Source: Galbibacter pacificus
GTDB lineage: Bacteria; Bacteroidota; Bacteroidia; Flavobacteriales; Flavobacteriaceae
Reading direction: 5' to 3'
DNA: 64,000 nt
NCBI RefSeq assembly: GCF_029603165.1
Contig: NZ_JAQSVC010000002.1
Location: 372,001 to 436,000, forward strand
Positions within the stretch are counted from its first letter, which is position 1, and each line of letters begins with the position of its first letter. This document shows, one piece after another, positions 37,724 through 46,245 of this stretch. Made by a program: the position numbers and the translations under genes. The notes below the pieces were generated by a model, which was given only the letters and a program-made list of their open reading frames with translations, ran no database searches and had not been told where the DNA came from.

Positions 37724-38091
37724 ATTTTGTTTACGTTTGGCGGTTAAAATTAGTAATATTTTCGATTTCAGGGTTGGATTTTTTCATTTAGTATGGCATT
37801 CATCATAAGGCGCTTTATATTTCCAGATGTTTTCCCAATATAAGGATTTATTATAAGTTTTACTTTGGGAAAACTACGATCTTGATATAGCCCGTAATGA
37901 TTGTTGTTGAGTTCGTTTATAAAAAATAAAAGCATCATCATTAAAATACCGTTTAATTGATTAAATTGACATCCCAAGTAATATTTGGTTCATGTTTATG
38001 GAGCGGTCCCTGATTGTTGACTAATCCAAAAGATAAATGTATTTTTGGGCTTGCATCCGGATATTTTAATATCAAAAAAAAGAAAACTACA
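37724..38091. other. Spacer with the uvrD promoter
   Basis: A 368-bp AT-rich region between divergent genes. Only the candidate uvrD promoter (38017-38047) is recognisable. A 69-codon minus-strand frame at 37768-37977 has no support. Confidence 0.4.
38017..38047 (+). promoter_or_regulatory. Candidate promoter of uvrD (-33 TTG, -7 TATTTTTG)
   Basis: TATTTTTG at 38040-38047 is an exact TAnnTTTG, and TTG at 38017-38019 precedes it by 20 bases, within the normal range. It lies inside the longest in-frame ORF extension, so translation must begin further downstream, at TTG 38092. Confidence 0.6.
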
Positions 38092-40422
38092 TTGGAAAAG
38101 TATTTAGCAGAGTTGAATGAGGCGCAACGGGCGCCCGTGTTGCATAAAGACGGCGCATTAATGGTTATTGCAGGTGCCGGTTCGGGCAAAACAAGGGTAC
38201 TTACCTATAGAATTGCATATTTGATGAACCAAGGCGTAGATGCTTTTAATATACTGTCGTTAACCTTTACCAACAAGGCAGCCCGTGAGATGAAAAAACG
38301 TATTGCCAATATTGTTGGGAATAGTGAAGCTAAAAACCTTTGGATGGGGACTTTTCATTCGGTTTTTGCAAAAATATTACGAATAGAGGCCGATAAGCTG
38401 GGATATCCAAGCAATTTTACCATTTACGACACGCAAGATTCGCAAAGGCTCATTAATTCCATAATCAAGGAAATGGGGCTGGACAAAGACGTATATAAAT
38501 ACAAACAGGTACAGAGCAGGATTTCTTCTTATAAAAATAGCTTGATTACCGTAAAAGCTTATTTTAACAACCCCGAGCTTATGGAAGCCGATGCCATGGC
38601 AAAAAAACCACGTCTGGGGGAAATATATAATGAATATTGCGAGCGGTGTTTTAAGGCCGGGGCAATGGATTTTGACGACCTTTTGCTTAAAACCAACGAA
38701 CTGCTAAACCGTTTCCCGGAAGTGTTGATGAAATATCAAGAGCGTTTCAGGTATATTCTGGTAGACGAGTACCAAGATACCAATCATTCGCAATATCTTA
38801 TTGTAAAAGCATTGTCGGACCGTTACCAAAACATTTGTGTAGTTGGAGACGATGCCCAGAGTATTTATGCATTCCGCGGGGCAAATATCAACAACATTCT
38901 TAATTTCCAAAAAGATTATGACGATGTTACCATGTACCGTCTGGAACAAAATTACCGGTCTACAAGAAATATTGTAAATGCGGCCAATTCGGTTATTGAA
39001 AAAAATAAAAGTCGGTTGGAGAAGGTCGTATGGACTGCCAACGACGATGGAAACAGCATAAAAGTACATCGTTCGGTAACCGATGCCGAAGAAGGCCGTT
39101 TTGTAGCTTCTACCATTTTTGAGACCAAAATGCAGGAACAACTTAAAGATGGTGATTTTGCCGTATTGTACCGTACCAACTCGCAATCACGGTCCATTGA
39201 AGATGCCTTGCGCAGAAAAGATATTCCATACCGAATTTATGGCGGGCTCTCGTTTTATCAGCGCAAGGAAATAAAAGATGTATTGGCTTATTTAAGGTTG
39301 ATATTAAACCCGAAAGACGAAGAAGCCTTGGTGCGCGTTATTAATTATCCTGCCAGGGGAATAGGACAAACAACCATACAAAAACTGACCATCGCTGCAA
39401 ACCATTACAAGCGGTCCATTTTTGAGGTAATGGAAAACCTGAACAGAATAGACTTAAAGATTAATTCGGGGACCAAACGAAAACTGGAGGATTTTGTAAC
39501 CATGATAAAAAGTTTTCAGGTAACCAATCAATCTGCCGATGCCTTTGTGTTGGCAGAGCATGTAACCAAAAAAACCGGATTGTTACAGGAATTTAAAAAA
39601 GATGGAACTCCAGAGGGGATTGCCCGTATGGAAAACATAGAAGAACTGCTAAACGGTATCCAGGATTTTGTTGAAGGCCAAAAAGAACTGGCCGATGCCA
39701 GTGGCGATTTATCCGAGTTTATGGAAGATATAGCCTTGGCAACAGATATGGACAAAGACGCCGGGGACGACGACCGGGTTGCCTTGATGACAATTCACCT
39801 GGCAAAAGGACTTGAGTTTCCCTATGTTTTTATAGTGGGGATGGAAGAAGACCTTTTTCCGTCGGCCATGAGCATGAACACCAGGAGCGAACTAGAAGAA
39901 GAGCGCCGTTTGTTTTACGTTGCATTAACAAGGGCCGAAAAGCAGGCTTACCTTACCCATGCACAAAGCCGATACCGTTGGGGGAAATTAATCGATGCAG
40001 AGCCCAGTAGGTTTATCGAAGAGATAGACGATACATATTTGGAACATCTTACACCACCTATGGATAGCGGTTACCGTTATAAACCATTAATAGATTCGGA
40101 TATTTTTGGCGATGTTGATAAAAGCAAACTCCGTTTGCGCAAACCTTCGGCGGGCACGCCGCCTTCTCATCATAAGCCATCGGAGGAAAAACTAAGGAAA
40201 TTAAGGAAGATTAAACCCGATATTGGCGAGCCCGTGGCCAACAACAACCTATTTGACGACGACCTTGTTGTGGGCAACAAAGTTGAGCACTCGCGTTTTG
40301 GAAAAGGGGAAATCGTTAAGATCGAAGGTGTTGGCAACGATAAAAAAGCAGAGATAAGATTTGACAACGGCGGCATAAAAAAATTGCTTCTCCGTTTTGC
40401 AAAACTTGATGTTATTGGGTAA
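38092..40422 (+). CDS. uvrD: UvrD/PcrA-type ATP-dependent DNA helicase (SF1A), TTG start
   Basis: A 776-residue helicase when started at TTG 38092 (MEKYLAELNEAQRAPV). The upstream frame to 38014 has no ATG and includes the likely promoter, so TTG is preferred. Motif I is GAGSGKT at 28-34, with LTFTNKAAREM next. Motif II is LVDEYQDTNHSQY, III is GDDAQSIYAFRGA, IV QNYRSTRNI, V TIHLAKGLEFPYVF, and VI FYVALTRAEKQAYLTHA. The C-terminus has the Tudor-like patch VEHSRFGKGEIVKIEG, which binds RNA polymerase in PcrA/UvrD. It functions in nucleotide excision repair and fork processing. Confidence 0.92.
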   Translation: MEKYLAELNEAQRAPVLHKDGALMVIAGAGSGKTRVLTYRIAYLMNQGVDAFNILSLTFTNKAAREMKKRIANIVGNSEAKNLWMGTFHSVFAKILRIEADKLGYPSNFTIYDTQDSQRLINSIIKEMGLDKDVYKYKQVQSRISSYKNSLITVKAYFNNPELMEADAMAKKPRLGEIYNEYCERCFKAGAMDFDDLLLKTNELLNRFPEVLMKYQERFRYILVDEYQDTNHSQYLIVKALSDRYQNICVVGDDAQSIYAFRGANINNILNFQKDYDDVTMYRLEQNYRSTRNIVNAANSVIEKNKSRLEKVVWTANDDGNSIKVHRSVTDAEEGRFVASTIFETKMQEQLKDGDFAVLYRTNSQSRSIEDALRRKDIPYRIYGGLSFYQRKEIKDVLAYLRLILNPKDEEALVRVINYPARGIGQTTIQKLTIAANHYKRSIFEVMENLNRIDLKINSGTKRKLEDFVTMIKSFQVTNQSADAFVLAEHVTKKTGLLQEFKKDGTPEGIARMENIEELLNGIQDFVEGQKELADASGDLSEFMEDIALATDMDKDAGDDDRVALMTIHLAKGLEFPYVFIVGMEEDLFPSAMSMNTRSELEEERRLFYVALTRAEKQAYLTHAQSRYRWGKLIDAEPSRFIEEIDDTYLEHLTPPMDSGYRYKPLIDSDIFGDVDKSKLRLRKPSAGTPPSHHKPSEEKLRKLRKIKPDIGEPVANNNLFDDDLVVGNKVEHSRFGKGEIVKIEGVGNDKKAEIRFDNGGIKKLLLRFAKLDVIG

Positions 40423-40900
40423 TTGAAGAAGATATATTAATAGTGAAGATGCTACGTTGTTATGCAGCTATGCCTTCAGTGTTGTTAGCGATAGGGGATT
40501 AGTTATATTGTTAATTGTTAACAGTTAATTGTTGTTGACTATTTACAGTTGACAATTATCCATTAGCTATTCAAAATCACAGTCACTTCGACGCAAGGGG
40601 AAGTCGCATACTTTGATGCTACGTAGTCATGCTGTTATGTTATTATGTAGCTATGCCTTTACCATTGTTGTTAGGGATTAGTTGGAGCCCTAAACGTGAC
40701 TGAAACCTTGCTCGTTGATCTTTGTTAGGTGAACTTTGAACCTCTCAACTCTGGACACTCAACTCTCAACAACATAACAGCATGACAATGAATCAAAAAC
40801 CTGAAACCTAAAACAGACACCCAAACTCTGAACTAAAAAAATCCTTCCTCATTAACTTATTGACTCGTTATAGCCAGTACCTAGTGATTTATTTTATAAT
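40423..40900. repeat. Repeat-rich spacer with dispersed and inverted repeat words
   Basis: ATGCTACGT occurs at 40449 and 40616. AACATAACAGCATGAC (40771-40786) has an exact inverse copy at 40626-40641. AAAAACCTGAAACC (40795-40808) reappears inverted at 49470-49483. AACATAACAGCAT-type words also occur near 30493. No coding potential. Confidence 0.6.
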
Positions 40901-40929
40901 TATGAGCAGCTAAGTTTCTATTGTTGATT

Positions 40930-41045
40930 TTTTTGCGTTAGGGATAGAAGTGTAAAGCCCGCAAATCCCAGCGTGAGCATTGGGGTTGAGGACTTGTAAC
41001 GGATAGCCCGACCCGACATTTAGGAAGGGTAACGCCCCGATAGTA
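40930..41045 (+). ncRNA. Probable structured RNA, possibly the Flavo-1 motif
   Basis: GCGTTA (40935-40940) pairs with TAACGC (41030-41035), enclosing GGGATAGAAG, an internal CCCA...TGGG hairpin, and a GGATAGCCCGACCC run. From memory this GCGTTAGGGAT...GGATAGCCCGAC...GGGTAACGCC pattern recurs between genes in flavobacteria and matches a Rfam family I believe is Flavo-1; I could not verify the name. It is not a tRNA, rRNA or tmRNA, and no leader function for the ars genes downstream is evident. Confidence 0.55.
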
Positions 41046-41144
41046 AATAGTTGGGCCGCTTCTAATTGTATCAAGCAACATCAAAAATTATTTAGCCTTG
41101 CGTGTCGATTAAATTTTTTATGATAACTTCCTTGCTTGATAATC

Positions 41145-41177
41145 ATATTAATTGTAATATTGCAATAAACAAATTAT
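41145..41177 (+). promoter_or_regulatory. ArsR operator 1, upstream of arsR
   Basis: The core TTGTAATATTGCAA (41152-41165) is a near-perfect palindrome. The 33-bp region matches 28 of 33 bases of a second copy at 41530-41562. It ends 5 bases before the arsR ATG at 41183, so ArsR should repress its own gene. Confidence 0.65.
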
Positions 41178-41182
41178 ATGTT

Positions 41183-41518
41183 ATGGGAATTACCAAATCA
41201 GAAATATATACCAAACAGCAAAACGAAATTGCACAAATAGCCAAGGTAATAGGGCATCCTGCTCGTGTGGCCATTCTTGAGCATCTTTTTAAGGCCCAGT
41301 CCTGTATTTGTGGAGATTTGGTGGAAGAAATAGGTTTGGCGCAGCCAACTATTTCGCAACATTTAAAAGAACTTAAAAACATGGGGTTCATTAAAGGTAC
41401 TATTGAAGGCACGAGTGTTTGTTATTGCATAGATGAGACCAATTGGGAATCCATGCAGCAGGTACTTACTTCGTTTATCACCCAGAATCCTTCTTCAAAA
41501 AATAAAAATTGTTGTTAA
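41183..41518 (+). CDS. arsR: ArsR-family arsenical-responsive repressor
   Basis: A 111-residue winged-helix regulator from ATG 41183. The frame continues to 41102, but that extension would place operator 1 inside the coding region. The metal-sensing CxC lies in the recognition-helix lead: SCICGDLVEE with Cys41 and Cys43, the position of ELCVCDL in E. coli ArsR. The DNA helix is LAQPTISQHLKELKNMGFI. Two further cysteine pairs, VCYC (80-82) and the terminal NCC (110-111), may strengthen arsenite binding. It is the first gene of the ars operon and lies downstream of a possible structured RNA. Confidence 0.92.
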   Translation: MGITKSEIYTKQQNEIAQIAKVIGHPARVAILEHLFKAQSCICGDLVEEIGLAQPTISQHLKELKNMGFIKGTIEGTSVCYCIDETNWESMQQVLTSFITQNPSSKNKNCC

Positions 41519-41529
41519 AAAATTTGATT

Positions 41530-41562
41530 CTATTAATCGTAATATAGCAATAAATAAATAAT
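41530..41562 (+). promoter_or_regulatory. ArsR operator 2, between arsR and the DUF6428 gene
   Basis: Matches operator 1 at 28 of 33 bases, with core TCGTAATATAGCAA (41537-41550). It ends 9 bases before the DUF6428 start at 41572, so the distal genes probably have a separately repressed promoter. Confidence 0.65.
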
Positions 41563-41571
41563 AAAATTACC

Positions 41572-42045
41572 ATGAAACTATCAGCATTAAAATTAGCATT
41601 GCAAAGCAGGGAACAAATTGCTTTTAAACTACCAAACGGGACATTGGTACCCGCACATTTCCACGTAACTGAAGTAGGGCATATACACAAAAAGTTTATC
41701 GATTGTGGAGGAACCGTTCGTGAAGAAAGCCGAATTGGACTTCAATTATGGAGCGCTAATGATTACAACCATAGATTGCACCCAGAAAAATTGATACACA
41801 TTCTTGAACTATCTGAAAAGGTATTAAAACTGGAGGATCATGAAATTGAAGTAGAATACCAGGGAGAAACCATCAATAAATTTGGGCTGGATATTGAGGG
41901 TGATGTTTTTGTCCTTACCGGAACTGAAACAGATTGTTTGGCAAAGGCCGCATGTGGCATACCGCAACAAAAAAAGAAAGTTTCCTTGTCCGACCTTCAA
42001 AATGAAAAAAGTACATGTTGTACGCCAGAATCAGGTTGCTGTTAA
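41572..42045 (+). CDS. DUF6428 family protein of the arsenic operon, Cys-rich tail
   Basis: A 157-residue soluble protein that opens MKLSALKLALQSREQIAFKL and carries VPAHFHVTEVGHIHKKFIDCGG, a His/Cys-rich stretch, then ESRIGLQLWSANDYNHRLHPEK. These are DUF6428 features seen mainly in Bacteroidota ars loci. The last 11 residues, STCCTPESGCC, hold four cysteines as two vicinal pairs, a plausible thiol site for As(III), echoing the NCC end of ArsR. It may bind or hand over arsenite; this is inference. It has its own operator immediately upstream. Confidence 0.8.
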   Translation: MKLSALKLALQSREQIAFKLPNGTLVPAHFHVTEVGHIHKKFIDCGGTVREESRIGLQLWSANDYNHRLHPEKLIHILELSEKVLKLEDHEIEVEYQGETINKFGLDIEGDVFVLTGTETDCLAKAACGIPQQKKKVSLSDLQNEKSTCCTPESGCC

Positions 42046-42063
42046 TCAATAAAAAGCTAACAA

Positions 42064-42675
42064 ATGTATTTGAATTTACAAGAAAAAATTGCTGAAATTA
42101 CTCTGCTTGAGGTTACCAAAGAACGCAAAGAAATATTTAAACCTTTAATTGAGTATGTAAATGTTAATTATTCTAAAAACAAGAGAGTTACAATTAATTT
42201 TATTTGTACACATAATTCACGCAGAAGTCATTTGGCACAAGTTTGGGCACAAACCATGGCATATCATTTTGGTATTAAAAAAGTAGCCTGCTATTCGGGA
42301 GGGACCGAAGCAACCGCTGTGTTTCCAATGGTGACAAGAACTTTAAAAGAGCAAGGGTTTCGAATACAGACCCTTTCAGAAGGTAAAAATCCGGTATATG
42401 CTATTAAATATGCAGAAAATGAACATCCTATAATTGGCTTTTCTAAGCGTTACGACGATGTTTTTAACCCCGAAAATGGTTTTGCGGCCATCATGACATG
42501 TTCTCAAGCCGATACCGGGTGTCCTTTTATTGCTGGTGCGGAAAAGAGGATTCCCATTACGTACAACGACCCCAAAGAATTTGATGATTCGCTCGAACAA
42601 GCCAAAAAATACATGGAACGTAGCAACCAAATAGCTGTGGAAATGTGGTATGTTTTTTCACAAATTAACAAGTAA
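42064..42675 (+). CDS. Arsenate reductase, low-molecular-weight tyrosine-phosphatase type
   Basis: A 203-residue protein whose first 40 residues precede the phosphatase loop CTHNSRR (Cys48 to Arg54, fitting CX5R), followed by [32 protein letters not shown] and the [19 protein letters not shown] block with conserved cysteines (two within five residues) fit the thioredoxin-linked reductase group; the Asp needed as general acid is likely in [11 protein letters not shown]. It would reduce As(V) to As(III) for export by the next gene. It overlaps the ACR3 start by one base (TAATG). Confidence 0.87.
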   Translation: MYLNLQEKIAEITLLEVTKERKEIFKPLIEYVNVNYSKNKRVTINFICTHNSRRSHLAQVWAQTMAYHFGIKKVACYSGGTEATAVFPMVTRTLKEQGFRIQTLSEGKNPVYAIKYAENEHPIIGFSKRYDDVFNPENGFAAIMTCSQADTGCPFIAGAEKRIPITYNDPKEFDDSLEQAKKYMERSNQIAVEMWYVFSQINK

Positions 42676-43724
42676 TGACTCAAGACGGTATACAAAAGCG
42701 CACCTTAAGCTTTCTAGATAAAAATCTGACTTTTTGGATATTTGGCGCCATGATTTTAGGAGTTTCTTTAGGGTATTTTTTTCCTATGTTGCCTAATTAT
42801 ATTAATTCTTTTAATCGCGGTACCACAAACATTCCTATTGCAATAGGCTTAATTTTAATGATGTACCCACCATTGGCAAAGGTGAATTATAAACTTTTGC
42901 CCAAAGTTTTTAAGGATGTAAAAGTATTGTCCGTTTCTTTGGCATTAAATTGGTTAATAGGTCCTTTTTTAATGTTTTTTTTGGCCATACTATTTTTGCA
43001 AGACTATCCAGAATATATGGTAGGCTTAATTCTTATAGGACTTGCAAGATGCATAGCAATGGTACTGGTATGGAATAATTTGGCAGAGGGGAGTAGCGAA
43101 TATGGTGCTGGTTTGGTAGCACTTAACAGTATTTTTCAAATATTTGGATATAGTTTTTATGCTTGGCTGTTTATTACCAAGTTGCCTCCGCTTTTTGGTT
43201 TGCATGGTGCTATTATAAATATTTCTATTGCAACCATAGCAAAAAGTGTCGCTATTTATTTGGGCATTCCGTTTCTGGCAGGGATAATAAGCAGAAGCAT
43301 CTTTACTAAAATTAAAGGAGAAGTATGGTACACACAAAAATTTATTCCTTTTATAAGTCCGCTAACGCTCATTGCCTTGCTGTTTACTATTGTTGTTATG
43401 TTTTCCCTAAAGGGAGCACTTATAGTTAAAATCCCTAGAGATGTAATGCTAATAGCAATACCACTTATTTGTTATTTTATCATCATGTTTTTTATAGGCT
43501 TTTTTATATGCAAGGTTAGGGGGATTGAATATGATAAAAATGCGGCTATTTCCTTTACTGCCGCCGGCAATAACTTTGAGCTTGCCATTGCGGTTGCAAT
43601 AGCAATTTTTGGCTTAAACTCCGGGCAAGCGTTTGTAGGTGTAATTGGTCCTTTGGTAGAAGTGCCTGCACTCATTATATTGGTAAGAATTGCCTTTTGG
43701 CTCCGTAAGAAATATTATTCGTGA
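42675..43724 (+). CDS. arsB: ACR3-type arsenite efflux transporter
   Basis: A 349-residue protein with about ten membrane helices of the bile-acid/arsenite transporter fold. Family residues are present: [45 protein letters not shown] (the ACR3 cysteine in the LARC motif, needed for arsenite transport), and [20 protein letters not shown] near the end. It exports As(III) produced by the preceding reductase, driven by the proton gradient. Its ATG overlaps the preceding stop (TAATG). The ACR3 group is more exactly named acr3; arsB is used here as commonly applied. Confidence 0.92.
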   Translation: MTQDGIQKRTLSFLDKNLTFWIFGAMILGVSLGYFFPMLPNYINSFNRGTTNIPIAIGLILMMYPPLAKVNYKLLPKVFKDVKVLSVSLALNWLIGPFLMFFLAILFLQDYPEYMVGLILIGLARCIAMVLVWNNLAEGSSEYGAGLVALNSIFQIFGYSFYAWLFITKLPPLFGLHGAIINISIATIAKSVAIYLGIPFLAGIISRSIFTKIKGEVWYTQKFIPFISPLTLIALLFTIVVMFSLKGALIVKIPRDVMLIAIPLICYFIIMFFIGFFICKVRGIEYDKNAAISFTAAGNNFELAIAVAIAIFGLNSGQAFVGVIGPLVEVPALIILVRIAFWLRKKYYS

Positions 43725-43800
43725 ACCTATTTTCAAACTATTCTTTTTAGCTGTACTTTAGTGGTTGTATAACTATTTGTAAAAGCTTAAATTTTTTATT

Positions 43801-45081
43801 ATGAAAAGAACAATAAGTGTTTTATGCTTATCCTTCTTGGTGTTTGCATGTAAGCAAAACCCGAAAAAAGAGGCTTCTGAAGCAACAACTGAAGCCGTAA
43901 AAGACAGTACCCCAACCGTGAAAACAGCCATAGGAAGTATGGAATTACCCGCCCCATATGCTACGCGGTCTATTTCTAAAAACAGTAAAGTGGTAGCCTG
44001 GCCCGAAAACAAAACGCCACAGGCACCCGAAGGCTTTACCGTAACCAGGTTTGCCGACGGTTTAAAACACCCGCGATGGACATACATAGCCCCCAACGGA
44101 GATATTTTTGTTGCAGAAGCAAATACAGGCAAGGACAGTGCCAACCAAATTACACTTTTAAGGGATACCAACAACGATGATGTTGTGGACGAACGGCATG
44201 TTTTCCTGGAAGGCCTTCATCAAAATTTTGGAATGCTGGTTTTGGACGGTTATTTTTATGTAGCCAACACCGATGGCTTAATGAGGTTTCCATACAAGGA
44301 AGGAGATAATAAAATTACTTCCGAAGGAGAAAAAATAACCGATTTACCAGCTGGTGGCTATAACAACCATTGGACCAGGAACATTATTACAAATGATGCA
44401 AAAGATAAAATTTTTGTTTCGGTAGGTTCTGGCAGCAATGCCGGTGAAAATGGTATGGAATATGAAGAAAACCGGGCAGCTATTTTAACGGTAAACCCCG
44501 ATGGAAGCAATAAAGCTGTTTTTGCCAGCGGTATCAGGAACCCGGTTGGGATGGACTGGAACCCCGTAACAGGAGAACTTTGGACCGCCGTAAACGAACG
44601 CGATGGACTGGGCGATAATTTAGTGCCCGATTATATTACCAGTGTAAAAAAAGGTGGATGGTATGGCTGGCCGTTTAGTTATTATGGGGCTGTAAACGAT
44701 CCGCGTTGGGAAGAAGACCCACATCAAGATATGGTAAACAAGGCTATTGTTCCCGATGTGCCCGTGGGAAGCCATACCGCTTCATTGGGGCTTGTTTTTT
44801 ATACCGCCGATCAATTTCCGGGGGAATATAAAAACGGCGCTTTTGTTGGGCAACATGGTTCATGGAACCGTGCCAATTTTGCGGGGTACAAGGTTTTGTT
44901 CGTTCCTTTTAAAGACGGTAAACCGCAACAACCAAAAGATTTTTTAACGGGCTTTATTAAAAGTGATGAAGATGCCGAAGTATACGGCCGCCCGGTAGAT
45001 GTTAGCGTTACGCCAAACGGTGCACTCTTGGTAAATGATGATGATTCTGGAATTATCTGGAAAGTAACGGCCAATAAATAA
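43801..45081 (+). CDS. PQQ-dependent sugar dehydrogenase-like lipoprotein (sorbosone/glucose dehydrogenase family)
   Basis: A 426-residue protein with a leader ending in lipobox VFAC (Cys17) and a Lys/Glu-rich linker to residue 40. The rest is a six-bladed propeller of the sGDH type, with FADGLKHPRWTYIAPNGDIFVAEAN, LPAGGYNNHWTRNI (the catalytic-loop His region), ASGIRNPVGMDWNPVTGELWTAVNERDGLGDNL, GSHTASLGLVFYTADQFP and FVGQHGSWNRANFAGYKV. It oxidises aldoses at the cell surface if PQQ is available; no pqq genes are in the window. It is closed by a strong terminator. Confidence 0.9.
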   Translation: MKRTISVLCLSFLVFACKQNPKKEASEATTEAVKDSTPTVKTAIGSMELPAPYATRSISKNSKVVAWPENKTPQAPEGFTVTRFADGLKHPRWTYIAPNGDIFVAEANTGKDSANQITLLRDTNNDDVVDERHVFLEGLHQNFGMLVLDGYFYVANTDGLMRFPYKEGDNKITSEGEKITDLPAGGYNNHWTRNIITNDAKDKIFVSVGSGSNAGENGMEYEENRAAILTVNPDGSNKAVFASGIRNPVGMDWNPVTGELWTAVNERDGLGDNLVPDYITSVKKGGWYGWPFSYYGAVNDPRWEEDPHQDMVNKAIVPDVPVGSHTASLGLVFYTADQFPGEYKNGAFVGQHGSWNRANFAGYKVLFVPFKDGKPQQPKDFLTGFIKSDEDAEVYGRPVDVSVTPNGALLVNDDDSGIIWKVTANK

Positions 45082-45098
45082 CAAAAATTAATTTTAAG

Positions 45099-45145
45099 AC
45101 TGCTTCTTAAATAACTTTTCAAAACGTTTAAGAAGCAGTTTTGTT
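45099..45145 (+). terminator. Rho-independent-like terminator after the PQQ dehydrogenase gene
   Basis: A perfect 13-bp stem ACTGCTTCTTAAA (45099-45111) with TTTAAGAAGCAGT (45127-45139), a 15-base loop, then TTTTGTT. Confidence 0.75.
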
Positions 45146-45165
45146 ATAATATACCATATACCCTA

Positions 45166-46170
45166 ATGCGCATTTATTTTATAGTTTTTCTTTTATTTAG
45201 CGGAAGTTTTTATATAAGGGCTCAAGATTATACTAGAGCGTCCGATTTTAAGGAATATTATCCAATTGCCGAGCGGCCTTATATTATGGGCGGCGTAGGC
45301 AATAACCCATACGAAACGATGCTTTTTGATGCCAAACCAGTGGTTTATTACAGTTTTTATAACGATATCAGAAAAGCGCTCAGCAGTGATACCATTACGC
45401 CGGGATATGCTGTATATGCAAGTTTTCAGCCACAGCTTAGGATGTACAACGAGACCTCCAAGCCTATCAAAACGCCTTCATATAAAATATTATTTGGATG
45501 GCAGCCCATTATTAAAACCCAAGAAAACAACTTTTTAACTTTAGCTATCGAGAGCGGTCATTATTCCAATGGGCAGTCTAAAAGCGCTTTTAGTGAAGCG
45601 TATGATGACGAATCTGAGGAAAGCAAGGAAATTTATAAAACAATTACGGATAACACGGATTTGTCTGAAATGTTAAACAGGCAAAGTGGTAATTTTTCAA
45701 CCAACCTTACACGATTGTCCATAAACTACCGTATCAATCATTTTGATAAAAATAACAGGCCTAATCGCATCCACTCTTTTACATTGGCTTATCAATTATA
45801 TCATGACAGGTTTTTGGGCATATTTAATTTTGGTGGGTACAATCCAGAAGATGTAGATATCTATGGAAGGCACCAATTGGAATTTAAGTATGAATATTCT
45901 GCTTATTGGAACAAAATGAGGTATGTTGTGGGGCAGGATGTTTTTGTTCATTTTGGGGCACATCCATCTACCGAACCGTACAGGGTGCAATCAAGGGCGA
46001 TTTTATTTCCATGGGATACCGATTTAGGGTTTATAGCTCAATTTTCGGCCGGGTTTGATGATTATAACTATCGTTTTGTAGATAGTTACGCCCGGTTCTC
46101 GGTTGGAATTACCTGGGATTGGTTTACTCCTTTTATTATAAAGCCTTCCAAGCCAAAAGGCTCCAAATAA
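45166..46170 (+). CDS. Outer-membrane phospholipase A (PldA/OMPLA family)
   Basis: A 334-residue exported beta-barrel with leader MRIYFIVFLLFSGSFYIRAQ. The OMPLA active-site signature HxSNG is seen as GHYSNG with His132 and Ser134, the positions of E. coli His142 and Ser144. The C-terminal strand pair FIAQFSAGFDDYNYRFVDSY is the barrel end of that family. Many alternating hydrophobic stretches fit 12 strands. It would hydrolyse phospholipids in the outer leaflet. The catalytic Asn is not assigned with confidence, and the region around 138-165 is acidic and longer than in E. coli. Confidence 0.72.
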   Translation: MRIYFIVFLLFSGSFYIRAQDYTRASDFKEYYPIAERPYIMGGVGNNPYETMLFDAKPVVYYSFYNDIRKALSSDTITPGYAVYASFQPQLRMYNETSKPIKTPSYKILFGWQPIIKTQENNFLTLAIESGHYSNGQSKSAFSEAYDDESEESKEIYKTITDNTDLSEMLNRQSGNFSTNLTRLSINYRINHFDKNNRPNRIHSFTLAYQLYHDRFLGIFNFGGYNPEDVDIYGRHQLEFKYEYSAYWNKMRYVVGQDVFVHFGAHPSTEPYRVQSRAILFPWDTDLGFIAQFSAGFDDYNYRFVDSYARFSVGITWDWFTPFIIKPSKPKGSK

Positions 46171-46204
46171 AAAAACGCCTTATTTATCAAAAAATAAGGC
46201 GCTT
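46171..46204 (-). terminator. Terminator for the minus-strand OmpA-like gene
   Basis: CGCCTTATTT (46176-46185) / AAATAAGGCG (46192-46201) with a T run on the minus strand, so it serves the OmpA gene best. Confidence 0.75.
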
Positions 46205-46245
46205 GAATTTAAAGTGTGTGCTAATTCATTCTAATTCATCATTGC

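Noticed and set aside
37768-37977. 69-codon minus-strand ORF between the M20 and uvrD genes
   Set aside because: Odd composition, no recognisable motif or leader, and the region has only a promoter-like element; coding is not supported.
40423-41101. tRNA or rRNA genes in the 40-41 kb spacer
   Set aside because: No cloverleaf, T-loop or CCA pattern is present; the structured part fits a different fold.
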